Positions 1 through 9,372 are shown, numbered from the stretch's first letter. The stretch is DNA of 64,000 nucleotides from Dyella kyungheensis (GCF_016905005.1 NZ_JADIKC010000008.1:100538-164537); one strand, 5' to 3'. Notes: a model not told the origin generated them from the sequence alone. Numbers and translations: made by a program.

Positions 1-651
1 GACGATGCCATTGGTGCCCGCGTTGGGCTCCATCATCACGGCGGCGACGTTGGCGGCGCCATGATGGTCGATCGCAGCGGCGACGGCTTCGACCGCACGC
101 TCGCCGCAGATCGACGGATCGTGGCTGCCGAACGCGCCTTGATAGGCATACGGGGGCGGCACATGCACCACGCCGAAGGCGGCGGGATCGACCTGCGCCC
201 GCGTGCGTGCGTCGCCGGACAGCGCCATGCACGCATAACTGGCGCCGTGATAGGAGCGGTCGCGCGTCACGATGCTGCCGTGCGGTTTGCCGCTCGCCTG
301 GCGCGCGAACTTCACCGCGTTCTCGTTGGCGTCCGCGCCGGCCAGGGTGAAGAACACGCGGCCGCCGTCGAAGCCGGCTTTCTCCAGGATGGCCTCGGCC
401 AGCTCCGCGCGCGGTTGCGCGCCCCAGGCCGAGGTGACGAAGCACAGCTGTTCGGCCTGGCGGCGGATCGCCTCGACGACGGCGGGATGTTGATGGCCGA
501 GATTGCTGCACTCGGCCAGGCTGCTCATGTCGAGGATGCGTCGGCCGTCGGCGAGTTGCAGGTGCGCGCCGCTGCCGCCGACCACGGTCGGCGCTTGCCA
601 TTGGGACTGCACGCACCAGCTGTGCAGGACGCTGTCGTGTTCGCTTGCCAA
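1..651 (-). CDS. Class III (PLP-dependent) aminotransferase, 3' end beyond window
   Basis: The minus strand encodes the N-terminal 217 residues of a class III aminotransferase; the catalytic lysine and C-terminus lie outside the window. The visible part has the fold-type I pattern: GRRILDMSS near residue 35, NLGHQHPAVVEAI near 50, a glycine-rich PLP-phosphate region (FTLAGADANENAVKFARQ near 100), the RSYHGAS segment near 130 and VMMEPNAGTNG near 210. The family moves amino groups from omega-amino acids or amines to 2-oxo acids. The substrate cannot be read from this fragment; taurine-, beta-alanine- or GABA-type enzymes are possible. The start is a TTG at 651 preceded by GGGAGAGG; no ATG or GTG fits this frame before an upstream stop. 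It diverges from an IclR regulator gene and shares its operator region. Confidence 0.85.
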   Translation of the reverse strand, partial: MASEHDSVLHSWCVQSQWQAPTVVGGSGAHLQLADGRRILDMSSLAECSNLGHQHPAVVEAIRRQAEQLCFVTSAWGAQPRAELAEAILEKAGFDGGRVFFTLAGADANENAVKFARQASGKPHGSIVTRDRSYHGASYACMALSGDARTRAQVDPAAFGVVHVPPPYAYQGAFGSHDPSICGERAVEAVAAAIDHHGAANVAAVMMEPNAGTNGIV

Positions 652-673
652 GCCTCTCCCCCCGGAGTCTGCT

Positions 674-707
674 TGTTCGATTACCGAACATAAATTCGTA
701 TTGCGAA
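674..707. promoter_or_regulatory. Two tandem palindromes, likely IclR operator
   Basis: Between the divergent aminotransferase and IclR genes lie TGTTCG-N5-CGAACA (674-690) and TTCG-N5-CGAA (695-707), with centres 19 bp apart, close to two helical turns. The shared half-site is TTCG with a 5-bp spacer. PcaR/PobR-type IclR proteins are known to bind GTTCGAT-type inverted repeats, so autoregulation plus control of the aminotransferase is likely. The sites are seen directly; the binding is inferred. Confidence 0.6.
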
Positions 708-756
708 CTCATTGGAATCCTTCTACGCTCGGCCTGTCAATGGACACTTGCGACCT

Positions 757-1575
757 ATGGCACCGGAATCTTTCGAGGACAGTGCGGATTACGTGCAGTC
801 GCTGGCACGCGGCCTGCAAGTGCTGCGCGCCTTCAGTCACGACATGGCCAGTCCCAGCCTTTCCCAGGTGGCCGAGCGCGCCGGGCTGTCGCGCGCGGTG
901 GCGCGCCGCCTGCTGCTGACGCTGCAGCATCTTGGCTACGTGGGCAGTCGCGGGCGCAGCTTCTACCTGTTGCCGCGTGTGCTGGAGCTGGGCTACAGCT
1001 ATCTCTCCTCGCTGGATCTGACCGAGCTGGCACAGAACACGCTGGCCCTGTTGTCCGAACGGGTCGGCGAGTCCTGTTCGCTGGCGGTGCTCGACGGCAG
1101 CGATATCGTCTATGTGCTGCGTGTGCCGGTGCGACGCGTGATGAGCGTGGCTCTCGGCATCGGTGCGCGACTGCCGGCCTACGCGACCTCGTTGGGACGC
1201 GTGACCCTGGCGGACCTGCCGGAAGCCGAGCTGACGGCATGGCTGCGCGGGCAGAAATTCCGCGCGATCACCACGCACACGCTGCACACCACGACCGCGC
1301 TCAAGGCCGAGCTCAAGCGTGTGCGCGAACAGGGCTACTCGATCGTGGCGCGCGAGCTGGAACTGGGCTTGTGTTCGATCGCCGTGCCGATCCATGCCGC
1401 CGACGGTCGCGTGGTTGCCGCGCTCAACGTGGGCATGCCCTATGCCGACGATGCACCGGCGCGTGCCGTGAAGCTGATCCTGCCCGCCTTGCAGGACGCA
1501 CAGCGCTCGATCGAATACGCGATCCAGCACGGCAGCTGGCAACCGCATATGGCGCTGACGAGAGCCTATGCATAG
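757..1575 (+). CDS. IclR-family transcriptional regulator (PcaR/PobR type)
   Basis: A 272-residue regulator with the two IclR parts. An N-terminal winged helix-turn-helix covers about residues 12-75 (LARGLQVLRAFSH, then SLSQVAERAGLSRAVARRLL), and a C-terminal effector domain covers 90-260 (ELELGLCSIAVPI, then VVAALNVGMPY). The subgroup with this motif spacing includes regulators of the beta-ketoadipate pathway, which agrees with the next gene being a PcaF-like thiolase. I chose ATG 757; a TTG at 712 in the same frame would add 15 residues but overlaps the operator area. The end overlaps the thiolase start by 8 bp, so the two are probably translationally coupled and the regulator likely controls its own operon. 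Confidence 0.85.
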   Translation: MAPESFEDSADYVQSLARGLQVLRAFSHDMASPSLSQVAERAGLSRAVARRLLLTLQHLGYVGSRGRSFYLLPRVLELGYSYLSSLDLTELAQNTLALLSERVGESCSLAVLDGSDIVYVLRVPVRRVMSVALGIGARLPAYATSLGRVTLADLPEAELTAWLRGQKFRAITTHTLHTTTALKAELKRVREQGYSIVARELELGLCSIAVPIHAADGRVVAALNVGMPYADDAPARAVKLILPALQDAQRSIEYAIQHGSWQPHMALTRAYA

Positions 1576-2770
1576 CGCCTTCCTGGTCGACGCCACGCGC
1601 ACGCCGTTTGGTCGGCATGGCGGGGCGTTGTCCGGTGTGCGTACCGACGATCTGGCCGCGCGACCGATGGCAGCCTTGATGGCGCGTCACCCCGCGCTCG
1701 ATTGGGCGGCGGTGGACGAAGTGATCCTCGGTTGCGCCAACCAGGCGGGCGAAGACAACCGCAACGTCGCACGCATGGCGTCGCTGTTGAGCGGACTGCC
1801 GGTAAGCGTGCCCGCCGTTACGGTGAACCGCCTGTGCGCGTCGGGTCTTGAGTCGATCGGTCAGGCCGCGCGGGCGATTGCCAGCGGCGAGGCCGAGTTG
1901 ATCATCGCTGGTGGCGTGGAGAGCATGTCGCGCGCGCCCTACGTGATGGCCAAGGCGCACGGCGCGTTGGCGCGCGACCAGCAATTGGAAGACACCACGC
2001 TGGGCTGGCGCCTGATCAATCCGCGCATGCGGGAAAGCTACGGCGTCGATTCGATGACGCAGACGGCGGAGAACCTCGCGCGCGAACACGGCATCGGGCG
2101 CGCCGATCAGGACGCCTATGCGTGGCGCAGCCAGCAGCGGGCCGAACAGGCGCGCCAGCAAGGCTGGTTCGCCGAAGAGATCAGCGGCATCGAGGTGCCG
2201 ATGGGCAAGCAGACCGCTACCGTCGATGCCGACGAGCAACCGCGCCCCGCCACGACCCACGAACAATTGGCCGCGCTCAAGCCCTTGCTTGGCGCAGGCA
2301 CGAGCATCACCGCCGGCAACGCTTCCGGCCTCAACGATGGTGCCGCCGCCGTGCTGCTGGCGTCCAAACAGGCCGTGCGCAAGTACGGTCTCGAACCGCT
2401 GGCGCGCATCACCGGCATGGCGTCGGCCGGGGTGGCGCCTCGCGTGATGGGCATCGGCCCGGTGCCGGCGATCCACAAGCTGCTCGCGCGCAGCGGCCTT
2501 GCGCTGGCGGACTTTGATCGCATCGAGATCAATGAAGCGTTCGCCGCGCAGGTGCTGGCGTGCGCGCGCGCGCTGGGTTTGCCTGACGACGCGGCACAGC
2601 TCAATGCGACTGGCGGCGCGATCGCGCTTGGCCATCCACTAGGCGCCAGCGGCGCGCGCCTGGCGATGACCGCCGCCTTTGCCTTGCGCAGACATGGCCA
2701 GCGGCGCGCCTTGATCAGTCTTTGTGTCGGCGTGGGCCAGGGTTTGGCTTTAGCCATGGAGCGAGCATGA
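1568..2770 (+). CDS. pcaF: Thiolase, 3-oxoadipyl-CoA thiolase (PcaF) type
   Basis: A 400-residue thiolase of the exact length usual for PcaF/PaaJ. It carries the nucleophilic cysteine in VNRLCASG (about residue 90), GGVESMSRAP near 117, NEAFAAQ near 320, the histidine motif GHPLGASG near 357 and the second catalytic cysteine in SLCVGVGQG near 387. The stretch GCANQAGEDNRNVARMA near 57 is typical of beta-ketoadipyl-CoA thiolases, which split 3-oxoadipyl-CoA to succinyl-CoA and acetyl-CoA. A general acetyl-CoA acetyltransferase remains possible because no other pca genes are visible. It overlaps iclR by 8 bp and the M20 peptidase gene by 4 bp (ATGA), so the three form one transcriptional unit. 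Confidence 0.8.
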   Translation: MHSAFLVDATRTPFGRHGGALSGVRTDDLAARPMAALMARHPALDWAAVDEVILGCANQAGEDNRNVARMASLLSGLPVSVPAVTVNRLCASGLESIGQAARAIASGEAELIIAGGVESMSRAPYVMAKAHGALARDQQLEDTTLGWRLINPRMRESYGVDSMTQTAENLAREHGIGRADQDAYAWRSQQRAEQARQQGWFAEEISGIEVPMGKQTATVDADEQPRPATTHEQLAALKPLLGAGTSITAGNASGLNDGAAAVLLASKQAVRKYGLEPLARITGMASAGVAPRVMGIGPVPAIHKLLARSGLALADFDRIEINEAFAAQVLACARALGLPDDAAQLNATGGAIALGHPLGASGARLAMTAAFALRRHGQRRALISLCVGVGQGLALAMERA

Positions 2771-4161
2771 ATCGTGTTTTGACCAGCGCACTCCTTGCCG
2801 CACTGTGCCTACCACCCGCGGCGGCACACGCGACCGATGTCGCCATCGGCGCGCAGAACGCGCTGGGCCGTGAGCTGCTCAATGAGCTGATCACCACCGA
2901 CACCACCTCCGAACACGGCAGCACGACGGTGGCAGCTGAGCGGCTGGCCAAGCGATTTATCGCCGCGGGCTTTGCACCGGCAGACGTGCAAGTCGTGGGT
3001 GACGATCCCAAGCGGCGCAATCTGGTCGTGCGCCTGCATGGTCGTGGCGAGCGCGAGCCGATCCTGCTGCTCGCCCATCTCGACGTGGTCGAGGCGCGGC
3101 GCGAGGACTGGCATGTCGATCCCTTCGTACTGACCGAGCGCGACGGCTACTTCTATGGCCGCGGCACCATGGACATCAAGGGCGGCGGCGCCGGTCTGGT
3201 CGATGCGCTGCTGCGCCTGCATCGCGAAGGCTTCAAGCCCAAGGGCGACTACATCCTCGCGCTCACCGCGGGCGAAGAAGACGGCATCTCCAACGGCGTG
3301 CAATGGTTGCTGGCGCATCGACCTGAGCTGATCCGTTCGGCGTACTCGATCAATGTCGATGGCGGCGGCCCGGAAATTCGCAACGGCAAGCCGGCCGTGC
3401 TGTCGGTGGAAACGGCCGAGAAGGTGTTCCTCAGCTATACGCTCACCGTGCGCAATCCCGGCGGGCACAGCTCGCTGCCTACGCCGGACAATGCGATCTA
3501 TCGACTGGCCAAGGGGCTGGATCGTTTGTCCTCGCTGCAGTTTCCGCTGCGCAGCAACTCGGCCACGCGCGGCTACTACGCCGAACTCGCGACCTTCGGT
3601 ACGGACAAGAACGCGGCCGACATGCGGGCCGTGGGCAAGGATCCCTCCGATCCGGCCGCCCTGAAACGGCTGGCGGCATCGTCCACCTACAACAACGCCC
3701 AGCTTCGCAGCACCTGCGTGCCCACCTTGCTGCAAGGTGGCCATGCCGAGAACGCGCTGCCGCAGATGGCACGCGCCACCATCAACTGCCGCTTGCTGCC
3801 GGACGAGGATCCCAACCGGGTCGACCTCATGCTGAAGAACGCCGTGGCCGATGCCGGCATCGAGATCAGCCGCGTCGCACCACCGCAGCCCAGCCCGCCC
3901 AGTCCGGTGGACCCGGCGTTGTTTGCGCAAATTGCCAGCGCGGCGAAGTCGGTGTGGGGAGCAGTGCCGGTGTCGCCGATGATGTCGGCCGGTGCGTCCG
4001 ACAGCGTGTTCCTGCGCGCGGCCGGCATGCCGTCGTATGTGTTCAACGGCTTGCCCTACGACGTGGACGATGACCGGTCGCACGGGCAGGACGAACGCAT
4101 TCTGGTGAGTTCCTACTACCAGTCGCTGGAATTCAACTACCGGTTGCTCAAAGACCTATGA
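2767..4161 (+). CDS. Secreted M20/M28-type zinc peptidase
   Basis: A 464-residue protein with a cleavable signal peptide (about residues 1-22, ending AAAHA) followed by an M20-family dinuclear zinc peptidase. The expected metal and catalytic residues are visible: LLAHLDVVEA near 100 (His and catalytic Asp), GRGTMDIKGG near 132 (bridging Asp), LTAGEEDG near 162 (catalytic and metal-binding Glu), NVDGGGPE near 195 and the C-terminal metal His in DDRSHGQDE near 440. A dimerisation lid domain (about 215-345) is present, so the length is complete. Such enzymes are carboxypeptidases or dipeptidases; the product should be periplasmic. The start is set by the ATGA overlap with the thiolase. A periplasmic peptidase just ahead of a TPR-sulfotransferase and a TBDR suggests peptide handling, but the substrate is unknown. 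Confidence 0.85.
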   Translation: MNRVLTSALLAALCLPPAAAHATDVAIGAQNALGRELLNELITTDTTSEHGSTTVAAERLAKRFIAAGFAPADVQVVGDDPKRRNLVVRLHGRGEREPILLLAHLDVVEARREDWHVDPFVLTERDGYFYGRGTMDIKGGGAGLVDALLRLHREGFKPKGDYILALTAGEEDGISNGVQWLLAHRPELIRSAYSINVDGGGPEIRNGKPAVLSVETAEKVFLSYTLTVRNPGGHSSLPTPDNAIYRLAKGLDRLSSLQFPLRSNSATRGYYAELATFGTDKNAADMRAVGKDPSDPAALKRLAASSTYNNAQLRSTCVPTLLQGGHAENALPQMARATINCRLLPDEDPNRVDLMLKNAVADAGIEISRVAPPQPSPPSPVDPALFAQIASAAKSVWGAVPVSPMMSAGASDSVFLRAAGMPSYVFNGLPYDVDDDRSHGQDERILVSSYYQSLEFNYRLLKDL

Positions 4162-4225
4162 GTAGCAGCTGCCGCCCGATGCCAAGCCCCGTGCCGCACC
4201 GCCTGCGGCGTAGAGTCCTCGCGCC

Positions 4226-6250
4226 ATGACCGCACACGACGCCAGCGGCACCCTGGAACAGGCGCTGGCGCATACCGCGCGCCTGTTGGAACGCGACCCT
4301 GCCATGGCCGCCGAGCAGGCCGCCGAAATCCTCAAGGTGGTCGAAAACCAGCCCGTTGCATTGCGCCTGTTGGCCGCGGCGCGCGCAGCGCAGGATGACC
4401 TGCCAGGCGCCATCGACCACCTGCAGAAGTTGCTGCGCACGCAGCCCCATTGGGCGCTCGCTCATTTCGACCTCGGCATCGCGCTCGCTCGTAGCGGACG
4501 TGGACAGGAAGCCATCGCGGCATTGCGCAAGGCGGTCGCGCAGAAGCCCGATCTGTCGCACGCATGGCGTGCGCTGGGCGATCTGCTGATGGCTGCCGGT
4601 GAGCACGCCCAGGCCGACGCAGCGTATGCGCAGCACGTGCGCTATTCCACCAGCGATCCGCGTTTGCTGGCGGCGGCCACCGCGCTGGTCGAAAACCGCA
4701 TACCGGAAGCCGAGGCGTTGCTGCGCGAACACCTGAAGCAGACGCCGACCGACGTGGCGGCGATCCGCATGTTCGCCGAGGTCGCCGCACGCCTGGGCCG
4801 TCTTGAAGATGCGCAACATCTGCTCGCGCGCTGCCTGGAACTGGCGCCCAGTTTTCATGCGGCGCGCCAGAACTACGCGCTGGTGCTGCACCGGGGCAAT
4901 CAGCCGGAACGGGCGCTGGTGGAGATCGATCGGCTGCTCGCGGTCGAACCCAACAACCTCGGCCATCTCAACCTCAAGGCCGCCGTGCAATGCCGCATCG
5001 GCGACTACGAGCCGGCCATCGCCATCTACGCCGACCTGGTGGCACGCGATCCGCGCCATCCCAGCGTGTGGATGAGCTACGGCCATGCCCTGAAGACGGC
5101 CGGCCACACCGCGCGCGCCATCGATGCCTATCGTCGCGGCGTCGCGCTGCAACCGTCGTTCGGTGAGATCTGGTGGAGCCTGGCCAACCTCAAGACCTTC
5201 CGCTTCAGCGCGGACGATCTTGCCGTGATGCGGCGGCAACTGACCCGCGGCGACCTGGGCGAGGATGATCGCCTGCACCTCGAGTTCGCCATTGGCAAGG
5301 CGCTGGAAGATGGCGGCGAGTACGAGTCGTCGTTTGCACACTACGCGCAGGGCAACGCCATACGTCATGCGCAGCTCAACTACCGCGCGGATGAAACGAC
5401 GGCGCGCGTCGAGCATATCCGCCAGCGCTATACCAGCGAGTTCTTTGCCGCGCGCGCCGGGTGTGGCCATGCATCGGCCGATCCGATCTTCATCGTCGGC
5501 CTGCCGCGCGCCGGCTCCACTTTGATCGAGCAGATCCTCTCCAGCCACAGCATGGTGGAGGGCACCATGGAGCTGCCTGAGGTCACCTCGATCACGCGCA
5601 GCCTGCGCGAACAAGCGAACGCCGCCAGCGAGATGCCGTACCACGATGCGCTCGCGCTGCTCGATGCGAACGCACTGCACGAGCTGGGCGAGCGCTATCT
5701 TGAGCACACGCGCATCCAGCGCAAGACCTCGGCACCGTTGTTCATCGACAAGATGCCGAACAACTTCATGCATATCGGCCTGATCCATCTGATGCTGCCG
5801 AACGCGAAGATCATCGACGCGCGACGGCATCCCTTGGCCTGCTGTTTTTCAGGCTTCAAGCAGCACTTTGCGCGCGGGCAGAGCTTCAGCTACAGCCTGC
5901 AGGATCTCGGTCGCTACTACCGCGATTACGTCGCGCTGATGACGCATTTCGACCAGGCACTGCCGGGTCGCATCCATCGCGTCATCTATGAACGCATGGT
6001 CGACGACACCGAAGGGGAGGTTCGGCGTCTGCTCGACCATTGTGGCTTGCCGTTCGAGGAATCGTGTCTGCGCTTCTTCCAGAACGAGCGGCCCGTGCGT
6101 ACGGCCAGTTCGGAACAGGTACGCCGGCCGATCTACCGCGAAGGCGTGGATCACTGGCGCCACTATGACCGCTGGCTGGCGCCTTTGGAGCAGGCGTTGG
6201 GACCGGTACTCGGCTGTTATCCCGAGCCGCCGGCATGGGGAGTCTTATAG
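4226..6250 (+). CDS. TPR-sulfotransferase fusion protein
   Basis: A 674-residue cytoplasmic protein without a signal peptide. Residues 1 to about 335 are tetratricopeptide repeats (for example ALAHFDLGIALARSGRGQEA, and VWMSYGHALKTAGHTARAI near 285). The C-terminal part is a PAPS-dependent sulfotransferase: the 5'-phosphosulfate loop IFIVGLPRAGSTLIEQIL at about 421-438 and the 3'-phosphate site IIDARRHPLACCFSGFK at about 529-545. The architecture matches bacterial tetratricopeptide-repeat sulfotransferases related to tyrosylprotein sulfotransferases, where the TPR part probably presents the acceptor. The acceptor is unknown. It begins 64 bp after the M20 gene and ends 43 bp before a TBDR gene with no terminator between, so co-transcription is likely. 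A second TPR-sulfotransferase also sits beside a TBDR at 18.8-23.6 kb. Confidence 0.88.
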   Translation: MTAHDASGTLEQALAHTARLLERDPAMAAEQAAEILKVVENQPVALRLLAAARAAQDDLPGAIDHLQKLLRTQPHWALAHFDLGIALARSGRGQEAIAALRKAVAQKPDLSHAWRALGDLLMAAGEHAQADAAYAQHVRYSTSDPRLLAAATALVENRIPEAEALLREHLKQTPTDVAAIRMFAEVAARLGRLEDAQHLLARCLELAPSFHAARQNYALVLHRGNQPERALVEIDRLLAVEPNNLGHLNLKAAVQCRIGDYEPAIAIYADLVARDPRHPSVWMSYGHALKTAGHTARAIDAYRRGVALQPSFGEIWWSLANLKTFRFSADDLAVMRRQLTRGDLGEDDRLHLEFAIGKALEDGGEYESSFAHYAQGNAIRHAQLNYRADETTARVEHIRQRYTSEFFAARAGCGHASADPIFIVGLPRAGSTLIEQILSSHSMVEGTMELPEVTSITRSLREQANAASEMPYHDALALLDANALHELGERYLEHTRIQRKTSAPLFIDKMPNNFMHIGLIHLMLPNAKIIDARRHPLACCFSGFKQHFARGQSFSYSLQDLGRYYRDYVALMTHFDQALPGRIHRVIYERMVDDTEGEVRRLLDHCGLPFEESCLRFFQNERPVRTASSEQVRRPIYREGVDHWRHYDRWLAPLEQALGPVLGCYPEPPAWGVL

Positions 6251-6293
6251 CCATTAACTGATAGGTGTCGTCACTACCGGGGAGGGTAAGTCG

Positions 6294-8825
6294 ATGCAGA
6301 GGGTCAGGCCAAGACAGCCAATACGTACCGACAGGGTGCGACTAGCCAGGTTGCCGCTTGCCGCGGCGATCTGTCTTGCAGTGGCGCCAAACGTTTTCGC
6401 GCAGGACAACAGCCAGAGCCAGAATCCGCCGCAGAGTCCGGCCGCGGAACCCGCCACGCCGGCCAAGCCCAAGACGCTGGGCGCAGTGACGGTGACCGCA
6501 CAGAAACGCGAGGAGAACCTGCAGAAGGTGCCGATCAGCATCAACGTGCTGGGCGGCGAGCAGCTGCAGGAACTGCACGTCAAGAGTTTCGATGACTACG
6601 TGAAGTATCTGCCCAGCGTTTCCTACCAGACCTTCGGGCCTGGCTACGCGCTGATCTACATGCGTGGCGTGGCCAGCGGCGGCGACGGCAACCACTCCGG
6701 TTCCCTGCCGAGCGTGGGCGTCTATCTCGACGAAGAACCGGTCACCACGATCCAGGGTCCGCTCGATATCCACATGTACGATATCGCGCGCGTCGAATCG
6801 CTGTCCGGTCCGCAGGGCACGCTCTACGGTGCCAGCGCCGAAGCCGGTGCGCTGCGCATCATCACCAACAAGCCCGACCCGAGCGGATTTGCCGCCAGCT
6901 ACAGCCTCGGCACCAACTCGGTCGATCATGGCGGCATCGGCTACGAAGCCGACGGGATGATCAATATCCCGTTATCGCCAAGTGCGGCGATCCGCCTGGT
7001 GGGTTGGCATGAGCACGATGCCGGCTACATCGACAACGTGGTCGGCGAGCGCACCTTTCCCACCTCCGGCATCACCGTCAGCAATGCCAAGGGTTGCTCC
7101 GGGCCGGATCTGGTCTGCACCGGCGCGGCCAAGAAGAACTACAACGACGTCGACACCAGCGGTGCGCGTGCGGCATTGAAGGTCAACCTCAACGACGACT
7201 GGTCGATCACGCCGTCGCTGATCGGACAGCAGACGATCGCCAATGGCAACGTGGCCTCCGATCCTCAGGTGGGCAGCCTGGCGATCACCCACTTCTATCC
7301 GGAGAAGACCAACGACCGCTGGATCCAGGCGGCGCTCACGGTGCAAGGCAAGATCGGCAACTTCGACCTGACCTATGCGTATGGCCATCTCAAGCGCAAC
7401 CAGGAGGAATACACCGACTACAGCGACTACTCGTTCTGGTACGACACGCTGGCCGGCTACGGTGCCTACATCTACGACAACAGCGGTGCGCTGATCAATC
7501 CGTCGCAGTACATCCAGGGCAAGGACCGCTACACGATGGACAGCCACGAGCTGCGCATCGCCTCGCCCAAGGAAGACCGCCTGCGCGTGGTGGGCGGCCT
7601 GTTCTGGCAGAAGCAGGTGCACGACATCGAACAGGCCTACATGATCAACGGCCTCGCCGATTCGCTGGCCGTGCCGGGCTGGCCGAACACGCTGTGGTTG
7701 ACTGAGCAACAGCGCAACGATCGCGACGAAGCGGTGTTCGGCGAGGTCTCCTACGACTTCATTCCCGAGACCTTGACCGGCACCATCGGTGGCCGCTATT
7801 TCCGCACCGACAACAGCCTGCAGGGCTTCTACGGCTTCAGCTCCGGCTATTCGCCCAGCTCGACTTACGGCGAGGCCGGCTGTATCACGCAGCAGCCTTA
7901 TCACGGCGCACCGTGCTCGGACTTCTTCAAGACCACCTCGGAAACAGGCTCGCTCGGCAAGGCGAACCTGACCTGGCAGATCACCCCAAGCAAGATGATC
8001 TACGGCACCTGGTCCGAAGGTTTCCGCCCCGGCGGCATCAATCGCCGAGGCAGCTTGCCGCCGTACAAATCGGATTACCTGACCAACTATGAGCTGGGCT
8101 GGAAGACGACCTGGTTCGACAACCGACTGTCGTTCAACGGTGCAGTGTTCCGCGAGAAGTGGAAGGACTTCCAGTTCAGCATCCTGGGCGCCAACGGCCT
8201 GACCGAGATCAAGAACGCCGGCCAGGCGCAGATCGACGGCCTGGAGTCGGATCTCAACTGGGCCGCCACCTATAACCTGACCATCGGCGCGGGCATCGCC
8301 CTGTACAACGCGAAATTGACCGAGAACTACTGCGGCTTCACCGACACCAGCGGCACGCCGATCACCTACTGCCCCGCAGGCACGGTCAATCCGCTCACCG
8401 GTGACGTGGTGACGGGTCCGCAGGCGCCCAAGGGCACGCAGTTGCCGGTGACACCGAAGTTCAAGGGCAACCTGATGGCGCGCTACACCTTCGACGTCGC
8501 CGGCATGGAGGCCTTCCTGCAGGCCGCCGTGGTGCACGTGGGCGAACGCACGTCGGACTTGCGCGTCGTGGAACGTGGCCTGGTGGGCAACCTGCCCGCA
8601 TACACCACCGCCGACTTCACCGCCGGCATCAAGCGGCATGGCCTGTCGCTGGACGTCTATATCAACAACGTGTTCGACAAACGAGGCCAACTCTACCGCT
8701 ACACCGAATGCGCCGAAGCCGTTTGCGCGGCACACGACGTGGTGCCGGGTTATCCCAATGGCCAGGTCTATACCGTCATGACCCCGCCGCGCACGATCGG
8801 CATACGGTTGAGCCAGGAGTTCTAG
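6294..8825 (+). CDS. TonB-dependent outer-membrane receptor
   Basis: An 843-residue receptor. A basic N-terminus and hydrophobic stretch form a signal peptide ending near residue 37 (NVFAQ). A short Gln/Pro/Ala-rich linker precedes a TonB-box-like VTVTAQKREENLQKVPISI near 63, then the plug (FDDYVKYLPSVSYQ, and MYDIARVESLSGPQGTLYG near 162-180) and a beta-barrel ending in the aromatic residue of SQEF. The RVESLSGPQGTLYGASAEAGALRI motif region is diagnostic for TBDR plugs. The family imports siderophores, glycans, vitamins or peptides across the outer membrane; the ligand cannot be told from sequence. It is last in the run that starts with iclR, and a strong terminator follows at 8872. Confidence 0.9.
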   Translation: MQRVRPRQPIRTDRVRLARLPLAAAICLAVAPNVFAQDNSQSQNPPQSPAAEPATPAKPKTLGAVTVTAQKREENLQKVPISINVLGGEQLQELHVKSFDDYVKYLPSVSYQTFGPGYALIYMRGVASGGDGNHSGSLPSVGVYLDEEPVTTIQGPLDIHMYDIARVESLSGPQGTLYGASAEAGALRIITNKPDPSGFAASYSLGTNSVDHGGIGYEADGMINIPLSPSAAIRLVGWHEHDAGYIDNVVGERTFPTSGITVSNAKGCSGPDLVCTGAAKKNYNDVDTSGARAALKVNLNDDWSITPSLIGQQTIANGNVASDPQVGSLAITHFYPEKTNDRWIQAALTVQGKIGNFDLTYAYGHLKRNQEEYTDYSDYSFWYDTLAGYGAYIYDNSGALINPSQYIQGKDRYTMDSHELRIASPKEDRLRVVGGLFWQKQVHDIEQAYMINGLADSLAVPGWPNTLWLTEQQRNDRDEAVFGEVSYDFIPETLTGTIGGRYFRTDNSLQGFYGFSSGYSPSSTYGEAGCITQQPYHGAPCSDFFKTTSETGSLGKANLTWQITPSKMIYGTWSEGFRPGGINRRGSLPPYKSDYLTNYELGWKTTWFDNRLSFNGAVFREKWKDFQFSILGANGLTEIKNAGQAQIDGLESDLNWAATYNLTIGAGIALYNAKLTENYCGFTDTSGTPITYCPAGTVNPLTGDVVTGPQAPKGTQLPVTPKFKGNLMARYTFDVAGMEAFLQAAVVHVGERTSDLRVVERGLVGNLPAYTTADFTAGIKRHGLSLDVYINNVFDKRGQLYRYTECAEAVCAAHDVVPGYPNGQVYTVMTPPRTIGIRLSQEF

Positions 8826-8871
8826 TCAGGCGACCAAGGCGTCACGCAAACCTGTCGATGTTGCGTTTCAC

Positions 8872-8905
8872 AGCCGGGCCCCATGGGGTCCGGCTTTTCT
8901 TTTTC
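8872..8905 (+). terminator. Rho-independent terminator after the TBDR gene
   Basis: An 11-bp stem (AGCCGGGCCCC at 8872-8882 against GGGGTCCGGCT at 8885-8895, with one G-T wobble) closes a 2-nt loop and is followed by a T-rich tract (TTTTCTTTTTC). It lies 47 bp after the TBDR stop and should end the iclR-to-TBDR transcript. Confidence 0.85.
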
Positions 8906-9372
8906 TCCGGCCGGCATCGCTACGTTGCTGCCGCCCATTCGCCCTTTCGTCCATGGGTCAGCGGTGTCATACACCGAGGTCAGGCACGTTTATGCCTAGA
9001 GCTTGAGCCGAAAGAAACACCCATGATCAGCAGAGGAAATCCACCCACCCTGTCCGAGTCGCTGCGGACCGCGCTCGCCTAGGCGGACGACCCTCCGCCC
9101 GCAGCCGGTGTTGTGGCGGCTTTGGCACATAAGGCCGCCCCGCCGGAGCCATTTGGTTTCGCAAGGCAACCAAAAGGGCCGTCTGGAGACACTCACCATG
9201 ACGATTCGACAGGGAGCGACGCGGCCAGGGTACTGGCATTCCGCGCAGGTGCCGTCGCAGCCTATCTCCACGCGACAAGCGGAGGCCCCGTAGACATGCC
9301 GAAGATCCAGGTTGCCCGTGATTGCTTCTTGAACGGCGGCCGCGAACTTGCGCGTCCTACAGAGCGTGTGAA
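8906..9372 (+). other. Structured leader with candidate small ORFs before a sulfotransferase gene
   Basis: No recognisable gene fills this stretch. It holds a 15-bp palindrome (CGGTGT-CAT-ACACCG, 8963-8977), a hairpin with arms TTTGGTT (9152-9158) and AACCAAA (9168-9174), and several small frames. One encodes 19 residues (9023-9082, MISRGNPPTLSESLRTALA, TAG stop). The same frame stays open after the TAG from GTG 9113 to a TGA at 9376 that overlaps the sulfotransferase ATG by 4 bp (ATGA); an ATG at 9295 in that frame would give 26 residues. A different frame from ATG 9198, with a GGAGA site, encodes 31 residues. None resembles a known family, and their translation is unproven. Confidence 0.4.
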
